This document shows positions 1 to 10,535 of a stretch of DNA of 15,908 bases, piece after piece (the stretch's first letter is position 1; each line of letters begins with the position of its first letter). The position numbers and the translations under genes were made by a program. This stretch comes from SOKG01 sp964502665 (lineage in GTDB: Bacteria > Chloroflexota > Dehalococcoidia > SZUA-161), in NCBI GenBank assembly GCA_964502665.1, contig CAZCXP010000052.1, forward strand, positions 1-15,908, in the 5' to 3' direction. Under the pieces are notes generated by a model. It ran no database searches and was not told the origin of the DNA. It saw only the letters and a list, made by a program, of their open reading frames with translations.

Positions 1-2
1 AC

Positions 3-1166
<1,164 letters not shown>

Positions 1167-1168
1167 CC

Positions 1169-3016
1169 ATGATCTCAAATGCAGGCTTGGGTGCCACTTA
1201 CCTTGGGGATGGCGAGTGCCGATTCACCCTGTGGGCTCCTCTTGCTGAGAAAGCGGAGGTGCACATAGTCCATCCCTTAGAGCGGTTTGCGCCCATGGAG
1301 AAAGACGAGAGAGGGTATCATCGGGCAACAGCAGGCGATGCCAGGCCTGGCAGTCTCTATTTCTATAGGCTGAGCAACCAGAGGGAGTACCCCGACCCAG
1401 CATCACGATTCCAGCCCAACGGCGTTCACGGCCCTTCACAGACGTTAGAGCACAGCTTTCCCTGGGAGGACCACAATTGGTCCGGCAAGCCTCTTCAAGA
1501 CTACATTATCTACGAACTCCACGTGGGGACTTTCACCAGTGAAGGGACTTTCGATTCCATAATCCCATATCTGGATGAACTTAAGGAACTGGGCATAACA
1601 GCCATTGAGCTTATGCCCGTCGCACAGTTCCCCGGTAACCGCAACTGGGGCTACGATTGCGTCTACCCTTTTGCAGTGCAGAACTCATACGGAGGGCCGG
1701 AGGGTCTCAAGCGGCTGGTGAATGCCTGCCACCAGAGGGAGCTGGCTGTGATAGTGGACGTGGTCTATAATCACCTTGGCCCCGAGGGGAACTATCTGGG
1801 ACAATTCGGGCCTTACTTCACCGAGCGGTATCGGACACCGTGGGGGCCAGCCCTGAACTTTGACGGCCCGGATAGCGACGAGGTGCGCCGGTTCTTCATT
1901 GAGAACGCCCTATACTGGGTTACGGAGTTTCACATTGATGCCTTGAGGCTGGATGCTGTTCATGCCATTCTCGATCATTCTCCCATTACCTTTCTGGAAG
2001 AGCTGGCCACAGCCGTGCACGAACAGGCGGAGAGGTTGAATAGGCACATTTACCTTTTCCCGGAAAGCGCTGACAACGATAAGCGCCTGGTGAGCCCACC
2101 CGAGCTGGGAGGATATGGATTGGACGCTCAGTGGAACGATGACTTCCACCATTCCCTTCACGTGCTGCTTACAGGGGAGAAGACGGGATACTACCAAGAC
2201 TATGGCCAGCTTCAACATCTCGCCAGGGCCTTCCAGGAGGGCTTCGTCTACTCAGGCGGGTACTCATCGTTCCGTCGGCGCCGGCACGGTAGCTCTTCAC
2301 ACCACATTCCAGCATATAGATTCGTTGTCTGCTCCCAGAACCATGACCAGGTGGGCAACCGCATGTCGGGGGAGCGCCTGACCCGCCTGGTTTCATTTGA
2401 AGCATTAAAGCTGGCCGCCAGCCTCGTCATCCTTTCGCCATTCATACCTCTTCTGTTCATGGGGGAGGAGTATGCAGAGCCCGCCCCGTTTCTCTACTTC
2501 GTCAGTCACTCCGACCCAAAATTGGTTGAGGCCGTGCGCAGGGGACGCAGGGAAGAGTTCGCCGGCTTCGGCTGGGCGGGCGATCCACCTGACCCGCAGG
2601 ATGAAGCCACCTTTTCCGCAAGCAAGCTCAACCATAATCTTGGCAGCGAGGGACAACATCGCACGCTCTTGCAGTTCTACAAGAGGCTTCTACAACTACG
2701 AAATGAGACCCCTTCTCTAAGCAACATGAGCAAGGAGACCATGGAAGTGATGGTCTACGATAAGCACAATATCCTCCTGGTGAGACGATGGAGCGACAGC
2801 CACCAAGCGGCCATTCTATTCCATTTTGGCGAGGCAACAGCGAATATTGGCTTCGCGCTGCCGAAGGGGAACTGGCACAAGGTACTGGACTCAGCCGATG
2901 AGCAGTGGAACGGTCCGGGAAGCCAAGCGCCTGCAGTGCTACATTCAGATGGAGAAGTCTCGCTGATTATGCCTGCCTTATCGTCCTTTCTATTTATCCG
3001 CAACGAGGAGACCTAG
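1169..3016 (+). CDS. treZ: Maltooligosyltrehalose trehalohydrolase
   Basis: TreZ hydrolyses the alpha-1,4 bond next to the trehalose unit of maltooligosyltrehalose and releases free trehalose; it is the second step of the TreY/TreZ pathway in the cytoplasm. The product is 615 residues, typical of the family. The N-terminal beta domain ('GECRFTLWAPLAEKAEVHIV') is followed by a GH13 barrel with 'YELHVGTFTSEGTFDSI' and 'VIVDVVYNHLGPEGNYL', then the probable nucleophile Asp262 in 'DALRLDAVHAI', acid/base Glu299 in 'LFPESADND' and Asp393 in 'SQNHDQVGNR'. The spacing and the 'NHDQ' motif separate it from GlgB and GlgX. ATG lies 2 bases after the glgB stop without a strong Shine-Dalgarno site, so translation probably depends on coupling. 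The GH57 gene starts 1 base after its stop. No catalytic residue is missing. Confidence 0.95.
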   Translation: MISNAGLGATYLGDGECRFTLWAPLAEKAEVHIVHPLERFAPMEKDERGYHRATAGDARPGSLYFYRLSNQREYPDPASRFQPNGVHGPSQTLEHSFPWEDHNWSGKPLQDYIIYELHVGTFTSEGTFDSIIPYLDELKELGITAIELMPVAQFPGNRNWGYDCVYPFAVQNSYGGPEGLKRLVNACHQRELAVIVDVVYNHLGPEGNYLGQFGPYFTERYRTPWGPALNFDGPDSDEVRRFFIENALYWVTEFHIDALRLDAVHAILDHSPITFLEELATAVHEQAERLNRHIYLFPESADNDKRLVSPPELGGYGLDAQWNDDFHHSLHVLLTGEKTGYYQDYGQLQHLARAFQEGFVYSGGYSSFRRRRHGSSSHHIPAYRFVVCSQNHDQVGNRMSGERLTRLVSFEALKLAASLVILSPFIPLLFMGEEYAEPAPFLYFVSHSDPKLVEAVRRGRREEFAGFGWAGDPPDPQDEATFSASKLNHNLGSEGQHRTLLQFYKRLLQLRNETPSLSNMSKETMEVMVYDKHNILLVRRWSDSHQAAILFHFGEATANIGFALPKGNWHKVLDSADEQWNGPGSQAPAVLHSDGEVSLIMPALSSFLFIRNEET

Positions 3017-3017
3017 T

Positions 3018-5444
3018 ATGGAGAGATACGTCTGCATCCACGGCCACTTCTACCAGCCACCGCGCGAGAACCCCTGGCTTGAGTCTATAGAGCTTCAGGA
3101 CTCTGCCTATCCGTACCACGACTGGAACGAGCGAGTCACAGCGGAGTGTTACGCGCCGAACGCCGTTTCTCGAATCCTGGACGGAGAGGGGCAGATCACC
3201 CAAATAGTCAACAACTACGCCAAGATCAGTTTTAACTTCGGTCCGACCCTTCTGTCTTGGATGGAACTAAACGCCCCGGATGTCTACCAAGCCATGCTTG
3301 ACGCCGACCATGAAAGCCAGCAAGCCTTCTCGGGCCACGGCTCCGCCCTGGCACAACCCTATAACCATATGATCATGCCCCTGGCAAGCAAGCGTGACAA
3401 GTACACGCAGGTGCTCTGGGGCATCCGGGACTTCAAGCACCGCTTTGGACGGGACCCTGAAGGGATGTGGCTTCCGGAGACAGCGGTGGACATCGAGACC
3501 CTGGAAGTGCTTGCCGAATCGGGGATTAGGTTCACCATCCTCGCCCCCCGCCAGGCACAGCGAGTGCGGCCTATAGGGAGTGAAGAGTGGCAGGATGTCA
3601 GCGGAGGCAACATCGACCCAACTATGGCTTACACGCTTCGCCTGCCGTCGGGCCGGACTATGGCCCTGTTTTTCTACAATGACCCCATCGCGCGAGCGGT
3701 GGCCTTCGAAGGACTTTTGAGTAGTGGTGACCAGTTTGCCCAAAGGCTTAGCGGTGCCTTCTCTGAAAACCTTGACAGGCCACAGCTAGTCCACATTGCT
3801 GACGATGGAGAAACCTACGGTCACCATCACCGATATGGAGACATGGCGCTGGCCTATGCCCTGCACTACATTGAGTCCAACGGTCTGGCGCAAATCACCA
3901 ACTACGGCGAGTACCTGGAGAAGCATCCGCCGACTTACGAGGTAGAAATCATAGAGAATACTTCCTGGAGCTGCATCCATGGGATCGAGCGCTGGAGGAA
4001 CGACTGTGGCTGCAGCTTAGGCGCACATCCGAAATGGAACCAGGCCTGGCGAGCGCCGCTGCGAGCAGCCTTCGACTATGTTCGTGATAGCCTCGCTCCC
4101 GCGTACGAGCAGAAGGGACGCGAGTTCTTGAAGGATCCCTGGGAAGCCAGGAACGACTATATAGCGGTCATCCTTGACCATTCACAAGGGAGCATCGAGC
4201 AGTTCCTAAGCGACCATGCTGCTCGGGAGTTGGACGACGCTGAAAAGATCACGGTGCTCAAGCTCCTGGAGCTCCAGCGCCATGCCATGCTCATGTACAC
4301 CAGTTGCGGCTGGTTCTTCGATGATCTCTCTGGGATTGAGACAGTCCAGATCATCCAGTACGCGGGGCGTGCTCTCCAGCTAGCCCAAGAGATCTTCGGC
4401 GATGCCACCGAATCCCGCTTCTTGCAGCTCCTTGAGGAGTCCAAAAGCAACGTTCGACGGCACGGTGACGGCCGCCGCATCTACGAAAAATGGGGAAAAC
4501 CCACTATGGTGGATTTGACACTCGTCGCTGCCCACTATGCTATTAGCTCTCTTTTCGAGGAATATGGCGAGCAGACTAAGATTCACTGCTACGACATAGA
4601 CCTTGGAGACTACAAGACCTTGGAGGCTGGTCGCACCAGGCTAGCGTTGGGATGGGCTAATACCTCCTCCGAAATCACACACGAGTCAGCAGTATTGAGC
4701 TTTGGCGTTTTACATTTTGGCGACCATAATCTCAACGCCGGCGTCCGGGAGTACCAGGGAGAAAAGGCATACCAAGACATGGTCTCCGAGTTAACGCAGG
4801 CATTCTCGACGGCAGAATTCCCCGAGATCATCCGGCTCATGGACAAGCACTTTGGGGCCTCTACCTACTCTCTCAGGTATCTTTTCCGGGATGAGCAGCG
4901 CAAGGTGTTGGAGCGCATTCTGGAGTCAACCCTGGCTGAGGTCGAGGGGGCCTACCGGCAGACCTACGACTCCCATTACCCATTGATGCTCTTCATCACA
5001 GGTTTAGGGAATCCGCTTCCTAGAGGATTCCACGGAGCCGCCGAATTCATCTTGAACACTGATCTGAGCAGAGAATTCAGTGCCGATACCCTGAACATGG
5101 AGCGCATCAGGGGACTTCTCAATGATGCCAGGGAGTGGGACATCGAACTTGATACGGAGGGGCTCGGCTATCTGTTTAAGCAGACCCTTGACGCCATGAT
5201 GGAAAGCTTCTCGTCCGCTATCGGGGACGTCTCCCTGCTGCAGAGACTGGTGGCAGCGGTGGAGCTAGCGCGCTCCCTGCCCTTTGAGGTAGACCTTTGG
5301 AAAGTGCAGAATCTTTACTATTCAATGCTGCAGACCATCTACCCGGAGATCAAGAAAAGGGCGAAACAGGGTAACAAGGCGTCTCGAAAGTGGGTTTCAC
5401 AGTTCGCCTCCTTGGGACAACAGCTATCAATACGGGTGGCTTAG
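3018..5444 (+). CDS. GH57 family glycosidase with DUF3536-type C-terminal region
   Basis: This is an 808-residue protein of the glycoside hydrolase family 57 superfamily. GH57 members act on alpha-glucans by a retaining mechanism. The visible motifs are motif 1 'IHGHFYQPPRENPW' (residues about 7-20), 'SGHGSALAQPYNHMIMPLAS', the nucleophile motif 'GMWLPETAVD' with Glu154, and the acid/base motif 'ADDGETYGHHH' with Asp263. The second half, with 'NDCGCSLGAHPKWNQAWRAPLR' split by short helices, follows the layout of proteins carrying DUF3536. The exact reaction is not established for this subgroup; amylase, amylopullulanase-like or transferase activity on glycogen or maltodextrin are all possible. 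A GAGGAG site inside the treZ end precedes ATG. The gene sits between treZ and treY with 1-base and 0-base junctions, so a role on the TreY/TreZ substrate is likely. The family call is firm; the substrate is inferred. Confidence 0.88.
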   Translation: MERYVCIHGHFYQPPRENPWLESIELQDSAYPYHDWNERVTAECYAPNAVSRILDGEGQITQIVNNYAKISFNFGPTLLSWMELNAPDVYQAMLDADHESQQAFSGHGSALAQPYNHMIMPLASKRDKYTQVLWGIRDFKHRFGRDPEGMWLPETAVDIETLEVLAESGIRFTILAPRQAQRVRPIGSEEWQDVSGGNIDPTMAYTLRLPSGRTMALFFYNDPIARAVAFEGLLSSGDQFAQRLSGAFSENLDRPQLVHIADDGETYGHHHRYGDMALAYALHYIESNGLAQITNYGEYLEKHPPTYEVEIIENTSWSCIHGIERWRNDCGCSLGAHPKWNQAWRAPLRAAFDYVRDSLAPAYEQKGREFLKDPWEARNDYIAVILDHSQGSIEQFLSDHAARELDDAEKITVLKLLELQRHAMLMYTSCGWFFDDLSGIETVQIIQYAGRALQLAQEIFGDATESRFLQLLEESKSNVRRHGDGRRIYEKWGKPTMVDLTLVAAHYAISSLFEEYGEQTKIHCYDIDLGDYKTLEAGRTRLALGWANTSSEITHESAVLSFGVLHFGDHNLNAGVREYQGEKAYQDMVSELTQAFSTAEFPEIIRLMDKHFGASTYSLRYLFRDEQRKVLERILESTLAEVEGAYRQTYDSHYPLMLFITGLGNPLPRGFHGAAEFILNTDLSREFSADTLNMERIRGLLNDAREWDIELDTEGLGYLFKQTLDAMMESFSSAIGDVSLLQRLVAAVELARSLPFEVDLWKVQNLYYSMLQTIYPEIKKRAKQGNKASRKWVSQFASLGQQLSIRVA

Positions 5445-8345
5445 ATGAGCAAGCCGAGGGTCCCCTGCGCCACCTACAGACTCCAGTTTAACAGTCACTT
5501 CCGCTTTGAGGACGCCCGCAAACTGGTGCCTTACCTGCAGCGGCTGGGCATCTCCGATCTCTATTCATCGCCCATCTTTGAAGCCCGGCGGGGAAGCCTC
5601 CACGGCTACGATGTGACCAATCCACAGTTCCTCAACCCAGAACTGGGCACGGAGCAGGAATTCGAGGCAGTGGTTGAGGGACTAAAGGCTCACGAGATGG
5701 GGCTGCTTCTTGACATCGTACCGAATCATATGGCAGCAAGCTCCGAGAATCAGTGGTGGATGGATCTCCTGGAGAACGGTAGGCATTCGCCTTACCAGAG
5801 TTTCTTCGATATTGACTGGGACCCCGTCGATAGGGCTCTACAAAACAAGGTGCTCCTTCCTATTCTGGGCAGACCATATCGTCAGGCACTTGAGAGCCAA
5901 GAACTCGCCTTAACGCTGGATGAGACCGGCCTTTTCGTCTGCTACCACGGCCTAAGGCTGCCCCTCAACCTTAAGTCCTACAGCTCGGTACTGTCCCATG
6001 GTATCAGCAGGCTGGAGGAGACGCTTGGAAAAGGCAACCCGGTTTTCCAGCAGCTCAAACAACTCATAGAGACTATTGAACGCTTGCCTTCCTATGATAG
6101 CGTTGACCCCAGGGAGGCCGCGGAGAAGCAGCGGCAACGGCAAACAATGAAGGAAGGACTCTGCCGCATAGTTGATACGTCGCCCGAACTACGGGCCTTT
6201 CTCCTCGAGAATATTGCCCTTTTCAATGGCACGAAGGGAGCCCCGGAAAGCTTCGAACTGCTTGACAGCCTGCTGCAGCAGCAAGTGTATAGACTGGCCT
6301 TCTGGGAGACTGGACGTGATGAGATCAACTACAGGCGCTTCTTTGATATCAACGACCTGATCGGAGTGCGAGTCGAGTGCCCTCATGTGTTTGAGGCAAC
6401 CCACTCGCTAGCTTATCGTCTTATTGAGGAGGGGAAAGTCACCGGCCTGCGTGTTGACCATATCGATGGTCTTTACGATCCGTTGCAGTACCTCTGCCGC
6501 CTGCAGCACGGCGCTGAGCCGGAGCTAGAGGGAGCCGTCAGTCCTCCGGGCTTCTACGTAATAGTAGAGAAGATACTGTCAATTGACGAGGTCCTGCCCA
6601 CAGAATGGCCGGTCTCCGGCACCACAGGCTACGACTTCTTGAACATAGCAAATGCCCTCTTTGTAGACGGGAAGGGGTTTCAAGCCTTGGATTCTATCTA
6701 TTCCCAGTTCACCGGCTCGCGGGTCGCTTTCGACGACGTAGTCTACGAGAAGAAGAAGCAGGTGATGGATCAACTATTTGCAGGTGACGCGCGTGCTATG
6801 GCCCATCAGCTATGGCGTTTAGGTCAGCAAAGCAGTCCCAATTTCCACTCATCGCACAAGGAACTGACCGAGGCCCTTATTGGCGTCACCGCCTGCTTGC
6901 CGGTCTACCGAACCTACATCAGTACTTATGCCATATCTCCACGGGACAGCTATTATCTGGAAACCGCCATCCGTGAGGCTCAACGGCGCGATCCAGGTAT
7001 CGAGGCACGCACGCTTGATTTTCTGAAGCGCGTGCTTTTCTTGGGACCTCCTGTGGACGCTGGCGCTGAGGAAAGGGAGTTATGGCTTCAATTCGTGATG
7101 AGGTGGCAGCAGTTCGCCAGCTCCGTCATGGCCAAAGGGTTCGAGGATACGGCGCTTTACACATATAACCGCCTGATCTCTCTGAACGAAGTAGGGGGAA
7201 ATCCCGGGGCGCCTGGTATGACAGCAGAGGAGTTCCATCGCTACATGGCAGCGCGGCAAGCAAATTGGCCCTATACCTTGAACGCTACCTCCACCCACGA
7301 CACTAAGCGAGGCGAAGATGTCCGAGCAAGGATCAACGTTCTCTCCGAGATTGCTGAGGCATGGGAACAACGTGTGATCCAATGGAACCGATGGAACCAC
7401 GCGAAGAAACAAAAGGTAGATAGCCGTTTGGTGCCCGATCCGAACATAGAGATACTTCTTTACCAGACGCTGGTGGGAGCTTGGCCGTTTTCGGCGAGCG
7501 AAGTACCTGAATTCAAGGAACGGCTAAAGTCATACATGGTAAAGGCAGCACGAGAAGCCAGGGAGTTCACCAGTTGGCTTTCGCCCAACACAGAATACGA
7601 GAACGCTCTCATCGCCTTCGTTGAGTCCGTCCTCAACGATTCCGACCAGAACGAGTTCCTTGTGGAGCTTTTGAATTTCCAGAGACAAGTGGCATACTAT
7701 GGTGCCCTCAATTCTCTGGCTCAGGTAATGCTCAAGGCTACTTCGCCTGGCGTGCCGGACTTCTACCAAGGGACTGAGCTTTGGGATCTGAGCCTGGTGG
7801 ACCCTGACAACCGGCGACCGGTGGACTTTCAAAGGCGAATTGGGCTGCTCGATGATCTGCGGAAGCAAGAAGCAACAGGAGAGTCATCGTTAGCGCAGCA
7901 GCTGTTGGCCTCCTGGGAGGATGGTCGCGTAAAGCTTTATCTTACGCATAAGGCGCTGGGCACGCGCAGAGCATATCAGGACCTGTTTCTGGACGGTGAC
8001 TACATTCCACTTCAGGTTCAGGGCCAAAGACGGGAGCACGTTTGTGCCTTTGCACGGAGGCGAGGAACGGCCTGGGCTTTGACAGCGGTGCCGAGACTTT
8101 TGACAAGCCTGGTCTCAGTCGGCCAACTGCCTTTGGGACAGCGGGTTTGGGGAGATGACTCTCTGCCTCTGCCCGACGATGCTCCGGGAAGATGGGCCGA
8201 TGTTTTCACTGGCGAGATCCTCCAGGCTTCCCCGAAAGTAAAAGTGCTGCCTCTCTCCCGCATCTTCGGCCTATTCCCTGTCTCGCTTCTCATGGGCACG
8301 GCTTCCGACACAGGCAGGGAAGAGAAAGCAAGGCCTTCAGCGTAG
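5445..8345 (+). CDS. treY: Maltooligosyltrehalose synthase (maltooligosyl trehalose mutase)
   Basis: TreY isomerises the reducing-end alpha-1,4 bond of a maltooligosaccharide to alpha-1,1, giving maltooligosyltrehalose for TreZ. The product is 966 residues, at the long end for the family. The N-terminus has the TreY signature 'ATYRLQFNSHFRFEDARK', then 'YLQRLGISDLYSSPIF' and 'GSLHGYDVTNP'. GH13 residues are the probable nucleophile Asp338 in 'GLRVDHIDGLYDP', acid/base Glu375 in 'FYVIVEKIL' and Asp619 in 'NATSTHDTKRGEDVRAR'. The family C-terminal hallmark 'PGVPDFYQGTELWDLSLVDPDNRRPVDF' pattern is also present. ATG directly abuts the stop of the GH57 gene, with only a weak GGGTGG upstream, which indicates translational coupling. 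It is the last gene of the operon; the next gene has its own promoter. Confidence 0.95.
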   Translation: MSKPRVPCATYRLQFNSHFRFEDARKLVPYLQRLGISDLYSSPIFEARRGSLHGYDVTNPQFLNPELGTEQEFEAVVEGLKAHEMGLLLDIVPNHMAASSENQWWMDLLENGRHSPYQSFFDIDWDPVDRALQNKVLLPILGRPYRQALESQELALTLDETGLFVCYHGLRLPLNLKSYSSVLSHGISRLEETLGKGNPVFQQLKQLIETIERLPSYDSVDPREAAEKQRQRQTMKEGLCRIVDTSPELRAFLLENIALFNGTKGAPESFELLDSLLQQQVYRLAFWETGRDEINYRRFFDINDLIGVRVECPHVFEATHSLAYRLIEEGKVTGLRVDHIDGLYDPLQYLCRLQHGAEPELEGAVSPPGFYVIVEKILSIDEVLPTEWPVSGTTGYDFLNIANALFVDGKGFQALDSIYSQFTGSRVAFDDVVYEKKKQVMDQLFAGDARAMAHQLWRLGQQSSPNFHSSHKELTEALIGVTACLPVYRTYISTYAISPRDSYYLETAIREAQRRDPGIEARTLDFLKRVLFLGPPVDAGAEERELWLQFVMRWQQFASSVMAKGFEDTALYTYNRLISLNEVGGNPGAPGMTAEEFHRYMAARQANWPYTLNATSTHDTKRGEDVRARINVLSEIAEAWEQRVIQWNRWNHAKKQKVDSRLVPDPNIEILLYQTLVGAWPFSASEVPEFKERLKSYMVKAAREAREFTSWLSPNTEYENALIAFVESVLNDSDQNEFLVELLNFQRQVAYYGALNSLAQVMLKATSPGVPDFYQGTELWDLSLVDPDNRRPVDFQRRIGLLDDLRKQEATGESSLAQQLLASWEDGRVKLYLTHKALGTRRAYQDLFLDGDYIPLQVQGQRREHVCAFARRRGTAWALTAVPRLLTSLVSVGQLPLGQRVWGDDSLPLPDDAPGRWADVFTGEILQASPKVKVLPLSRIFGLFPVSLLMGTASDTGREEKARPSA

Positions 8346-8402
8346 TCTCTGGACCATTTTCCCGCGCCGGAAGATAGAGGTAAGGGAGCAAGACGCATAG
8401 TG

Positions 8403-8408
8403 TATAAT
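8403..8408 (+). promoter_or_regulatory. Probable -10 box of corA promoter
   Basis: A perfect TATAAT lies in the 137-base gap between treY and corA, about 75 bases before the corA start. No good -35 hexamer is found at 16-18 bases upstream, so the promoter is supported by one element only. A short inverted repeat, CACGGT-GG-ACCGTG (8441-8454), would fall in the 5' untranslated leader. I saw no M-box Mg2+ riboswitch. Confidence 0.4.
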
Positions 8409-8482
8409 GTCGGATTAGAGCCGGCATGCAGCTGAACTGGCACGGTGGACCGTGGCGAAATAACGTGATATGGAGGTGAGCT

Positions 8483-9556
8483 ATGGCATTCAAGGCGTAT
8501 TATTTGAGCCCTGATGGCTATTTGCACCGTGATCTCAGTGAGAAAGAGGTTCGAGAGGCTTTCCAATCCAACCAGGGATTGCTGTGGGTGGACATCTGTG
8601 AGACCACAGAGGAAGATGGCGAGTTTCTGGCACGCAATTTCGGCTTTCACCGCTTGGCCGTTGAGGACTGCGTAAGCCCACTAATACGCCCGCCGAAGAT
8701 CGATGATTTCGGCGACCATCTCTTCATGGTCGTCCACGGGATCAATCACAAGGGCGAGTCGGACATCGTAGAGACAGCGGAGGTGGCCATATTCCTCGGC
8801 CCGCACTTCGTGGTGAGCAACCATAACGAATCTCTATACAGCGTTGACGCCATCGTTAAGCTTGTGGAGGAGGATGCCCGCCCCATGAGACGAGGGGCTG
8901 ATTTTCTAGCGTACACTTTGATTGATGCCCTGATCGACAATGTACTACCCACCATCGACAAGATGAGCGACGTTTCCGATCAAATTGAGGAAGAGGTCAT
9001 TCACAACCCACAGCAGTCAACGATAGAGGACATACTGAAGCTCAAGCGTTCCATTATGCGGGTACATCGGGTTATGGCTCCCCAGCGCGAGGTCCTGAAT
9101 CGATTGAGCAGGCGCGAGTTTTCCATCATAGGGGAGGAGGCAGGGATCTTTTACAGGGATGTCTACGACCATATTGTGCGGATCGAAGACCTTGGCCAGT
9201 CTCTACGTGATAGAGCGGACAACGCGCTGGCCACCCACCTGTCCTCTGTGGCGAACCGCCAGAACGAGACTATGAGAGTCCTATCCACGGTAGCGACCAT
9301 TTTCCTGCCTCTTGCTCTGGTAGCAGGGATCTATGGCATGAACTTTGAATACATGCCGGAGCTGGGCTGGCACTGGGGATATTTCGCTGTTCTGACCTTC
9401 GTGGGGGCAGCAATCATCGCTGCAGTATCTTGGTTCTGGGCCCGAAAGTGGATAGCCTGGAGTCGCCGGCGCGTGGCGAGGTTCAGGCCATTTGCCGTAG
9501 AGCCTGAAAAACTAGTGGGCTATGTAGGCCTCGTGAGAAAGTGGTCGCACCTGTAG
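8483..9556 (+). CDS. corA: CorA family magnesium/divalent cation transporter
   Basis: CorA forms a homopentameric Mg2+ (also Co2+/Ni2+) channel in the inner membrane. The 357-residue protein has the large N-terminal cytoplasmic domain, with 'LWVDICETTEEDGEFLARNFGFHRLAVEDC' in family style, and a long helical stalk. Two C-terminal membrane helices follow at about 267-288 and 301-323. The diagnostic pore signature YGMN is at residues 284-287 and is followed by 'FEYMPELGW', which matches the CorA loop. A GGAGGTGA ribosome site (8472-8479) sets the start. About 34 basic residues follow the second helix, longer than the short tail usual for CorA. The gene is single, separated from treY by 137 bases with its own TATAAT, and convergent with the next gene. 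The identification is secure; the metal preference is not readable from sequence. Confidence 0.95.
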   Translation: MAFKAYYLSPDGYLHRDLSEKEVREAFQSNQGLLWVDICETTEEDGEFLARNFGFHRLAVEDCVSPLIRPPKIDDFGDHLFMVVHGINHKGESDIVETAEVAIFLGPHFVVSNHNESLYSVDAIVKLVEEDARPMRRGADFLAYTLIDALIDNVLPTIDKMSDVSDQIEEEVIHNPQQSTIEDILKLKRSIMRVHRVMAPQREVLNRLSRREFSIIGEEAGIFYRDVYDHIVRIEDLGQSLRDRADNALATHLSSVANRQNETMRVLSTVATIFLPLALVAGIYGMNFEYMPELGWHWGYFAVLTFVGAAIIAAVSWFWARKWIAWSRRRVARFRPFAVEPEKLVGYVGLVRKWSHL

Positions 9557-9637
9557 CGAGAAGGAGTCGTGGCTTACCTATAGCTGCCAAACATATTTGT
9601 TAGCGTAGAAGAGGAGTTCTAGCGAGCGCCACTATGC

Positions 9638-10297
9638 CTAAAGCCGTCTGACGGACTTTCCGCTTGCGTAAACCAGAAGCCTGTCTCCCTCAAGAATCCT
9701 CTCCTTCCTATCAGGCCGGGGAAGGAATTCGTCAGCCCTGTCAACGGCAAGAATCTCCACATCTTCTTCCGCCATGACATCGGCCAGTGACCGACCAATG
9801 TTCTTCGACTTTTCCTTTATCATTACCAGATTGACTCCCCAGTCCTTCCCGACATTGAAGACTTCTTCAACCGCTGGGGCTTCTCTCAGTATCCGTTTCA
9901 ACAGCGGTTTTCGAACCAAGACGAGAATGCGGTTGCCAAACCTGCTGGTAACGATAACTTGATAAAGGATGAGGATACCGACAACTATTATCGCCAGGCG
10001 GACAAAGAACCAGCTGTAGCCCGTCACCTGCGTAAAGGTTGCAACCAGTGTGGCAATTATGGTGACCAAGCCAGCATTTCCCAATATGATCAGAATGGTT
10101 ACTATGCGACGCCTCGTTCTGTGCCGCACAACCCGCTCGGCTTCAGTTGTGGTGAAGCCCGTTCCTGAAAAGGCAGATAGCGCCTGAAATCTAGCTACCT
10201 CGGGCTCTATACCAGTTAGCTGCAGAGCAAAGCCTCCTATGCGAACGACGATGAAAGAAACCAGTATCGCTATCAGTAAAATTCCCAGATAAGCCAT
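9638..10297 (-). CDS. Membrane protein with Trk-like pore-loop segment and TrkA_C (RCK_C) domain
   Basis: This 219-residue protein is probably tied to K+ handling. Residues 2-28 form a membrane helix. 'RFQALSAFSGTGFTTTEAE' (36-54) resembles a selectivity-filter loop of Trk/Ktr/HKT transporters. Helices at about 63-89 and 94-118 follow. Residues about 150-217 match an RCK_C/TrkA_C ligand-binding domain ('GVNLVMIKEKSKNIGRSLADV', ending 'RILEGDRLLVYAS'). There is no RCK_N nucleotide-binding domain and only one helix-loop-helix unit, whereas TrkH-type subunits have four. The RCK_C call is firm; the pore-loop reading is inference. The alternative is a non-conducting regulatory membrane protein. 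A good ribosome site (GGAGGGG, 8-base spacing) sets ATG at 10297. It is convergent with corA and follows the MFS gene on the same strand after 252 bases. Confidence 0.78.
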   Translation of the reverse strand: MAYLGILLIAILVSFIVVRIGGFALQLTGIEPEVARFQALSAFSGTGFTTTEAERVVRHRTRRRIVTILIILGNAGLVTIIATLVATFTQVTGYSWFFVRLAIIVVGILILYQVIVTSRFGNRILVLVRKPLLKRILREAPAVEEVFNVGKDWGVNLVMIKEKSKNIGRSLADVMAEEDVEILAVDRADEFLPRPDRKERILEGDRLLVYASGKSVRRL

Positions 10298-10373
10298 AGG
10301 CCACCCCTCCGATTGAAGCTTTGGTGATTGCCGTGGTCAATCGAGCTACTCGTTGGTTCAAAGCTGCTGATAT

Positions 10374-10379
10374 ATTATA
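10374..10379 (-). promoter_or_regulatory. Probable -10 box for the TrkA_C membrane protein gene
   Basis: On the minus strand these bases read TATAAT, about 77 bases before the start codon at 10297. They lie inside a 13-base inverted repeat, GATATA-T-TATATC (10369-10381), which could be a regulator site or simply AT-rich melting sequence. No convincing -35 element is present. The rest of the 252-base gap (10298-10549) holds no credible gene. Confidence 0.4.
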
Positions 10380-10507
10380 TCGCGTAAGCCACTCTCGCAC
10401 TAGAGCCCAAGGGTCAGAGAAGCCAACACCTTGACCGCTATTGCCTGTTATTAAACATGTGACATCTTGAGTTCTAGCCGAGCTGATAATACACTTATGC
10501 CAGCGAC

Positions 10508-10535
10508 CCACAAAGGTCAGAGACCTTGGGTGTGG
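10508..10535 (-). terminator. Hairpin after MFS gene, U-tract absent
   Basis: The 6-bp stem AAGGTC-AGA-GACCTT extends by five more pairs (CCACA/TGTGG) across a 3-base GGG bulge. It starts 14 bases past the MFS stop codon on the minus strand. No T-run follows, so it is not a canonical intrinsic terminator; it may terminate weakly or protect the mRNA 3' end. Confidence 0.4.

Noticed and set aside
8403..8482. Mg2+ riboswitch (M-box or mgtA type) in front of corA
   Set aside because: The leader is only about 70 bases and has one short inverted repeat; it is too small for an M-box and shows none of its conserved blocks.
8018..8650. 210-codon open frame on the minus strand across the treY end and corA start
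   Set aside because: It overlaps two well-supported genes and their intergenic promoter, and its translation has no family features.
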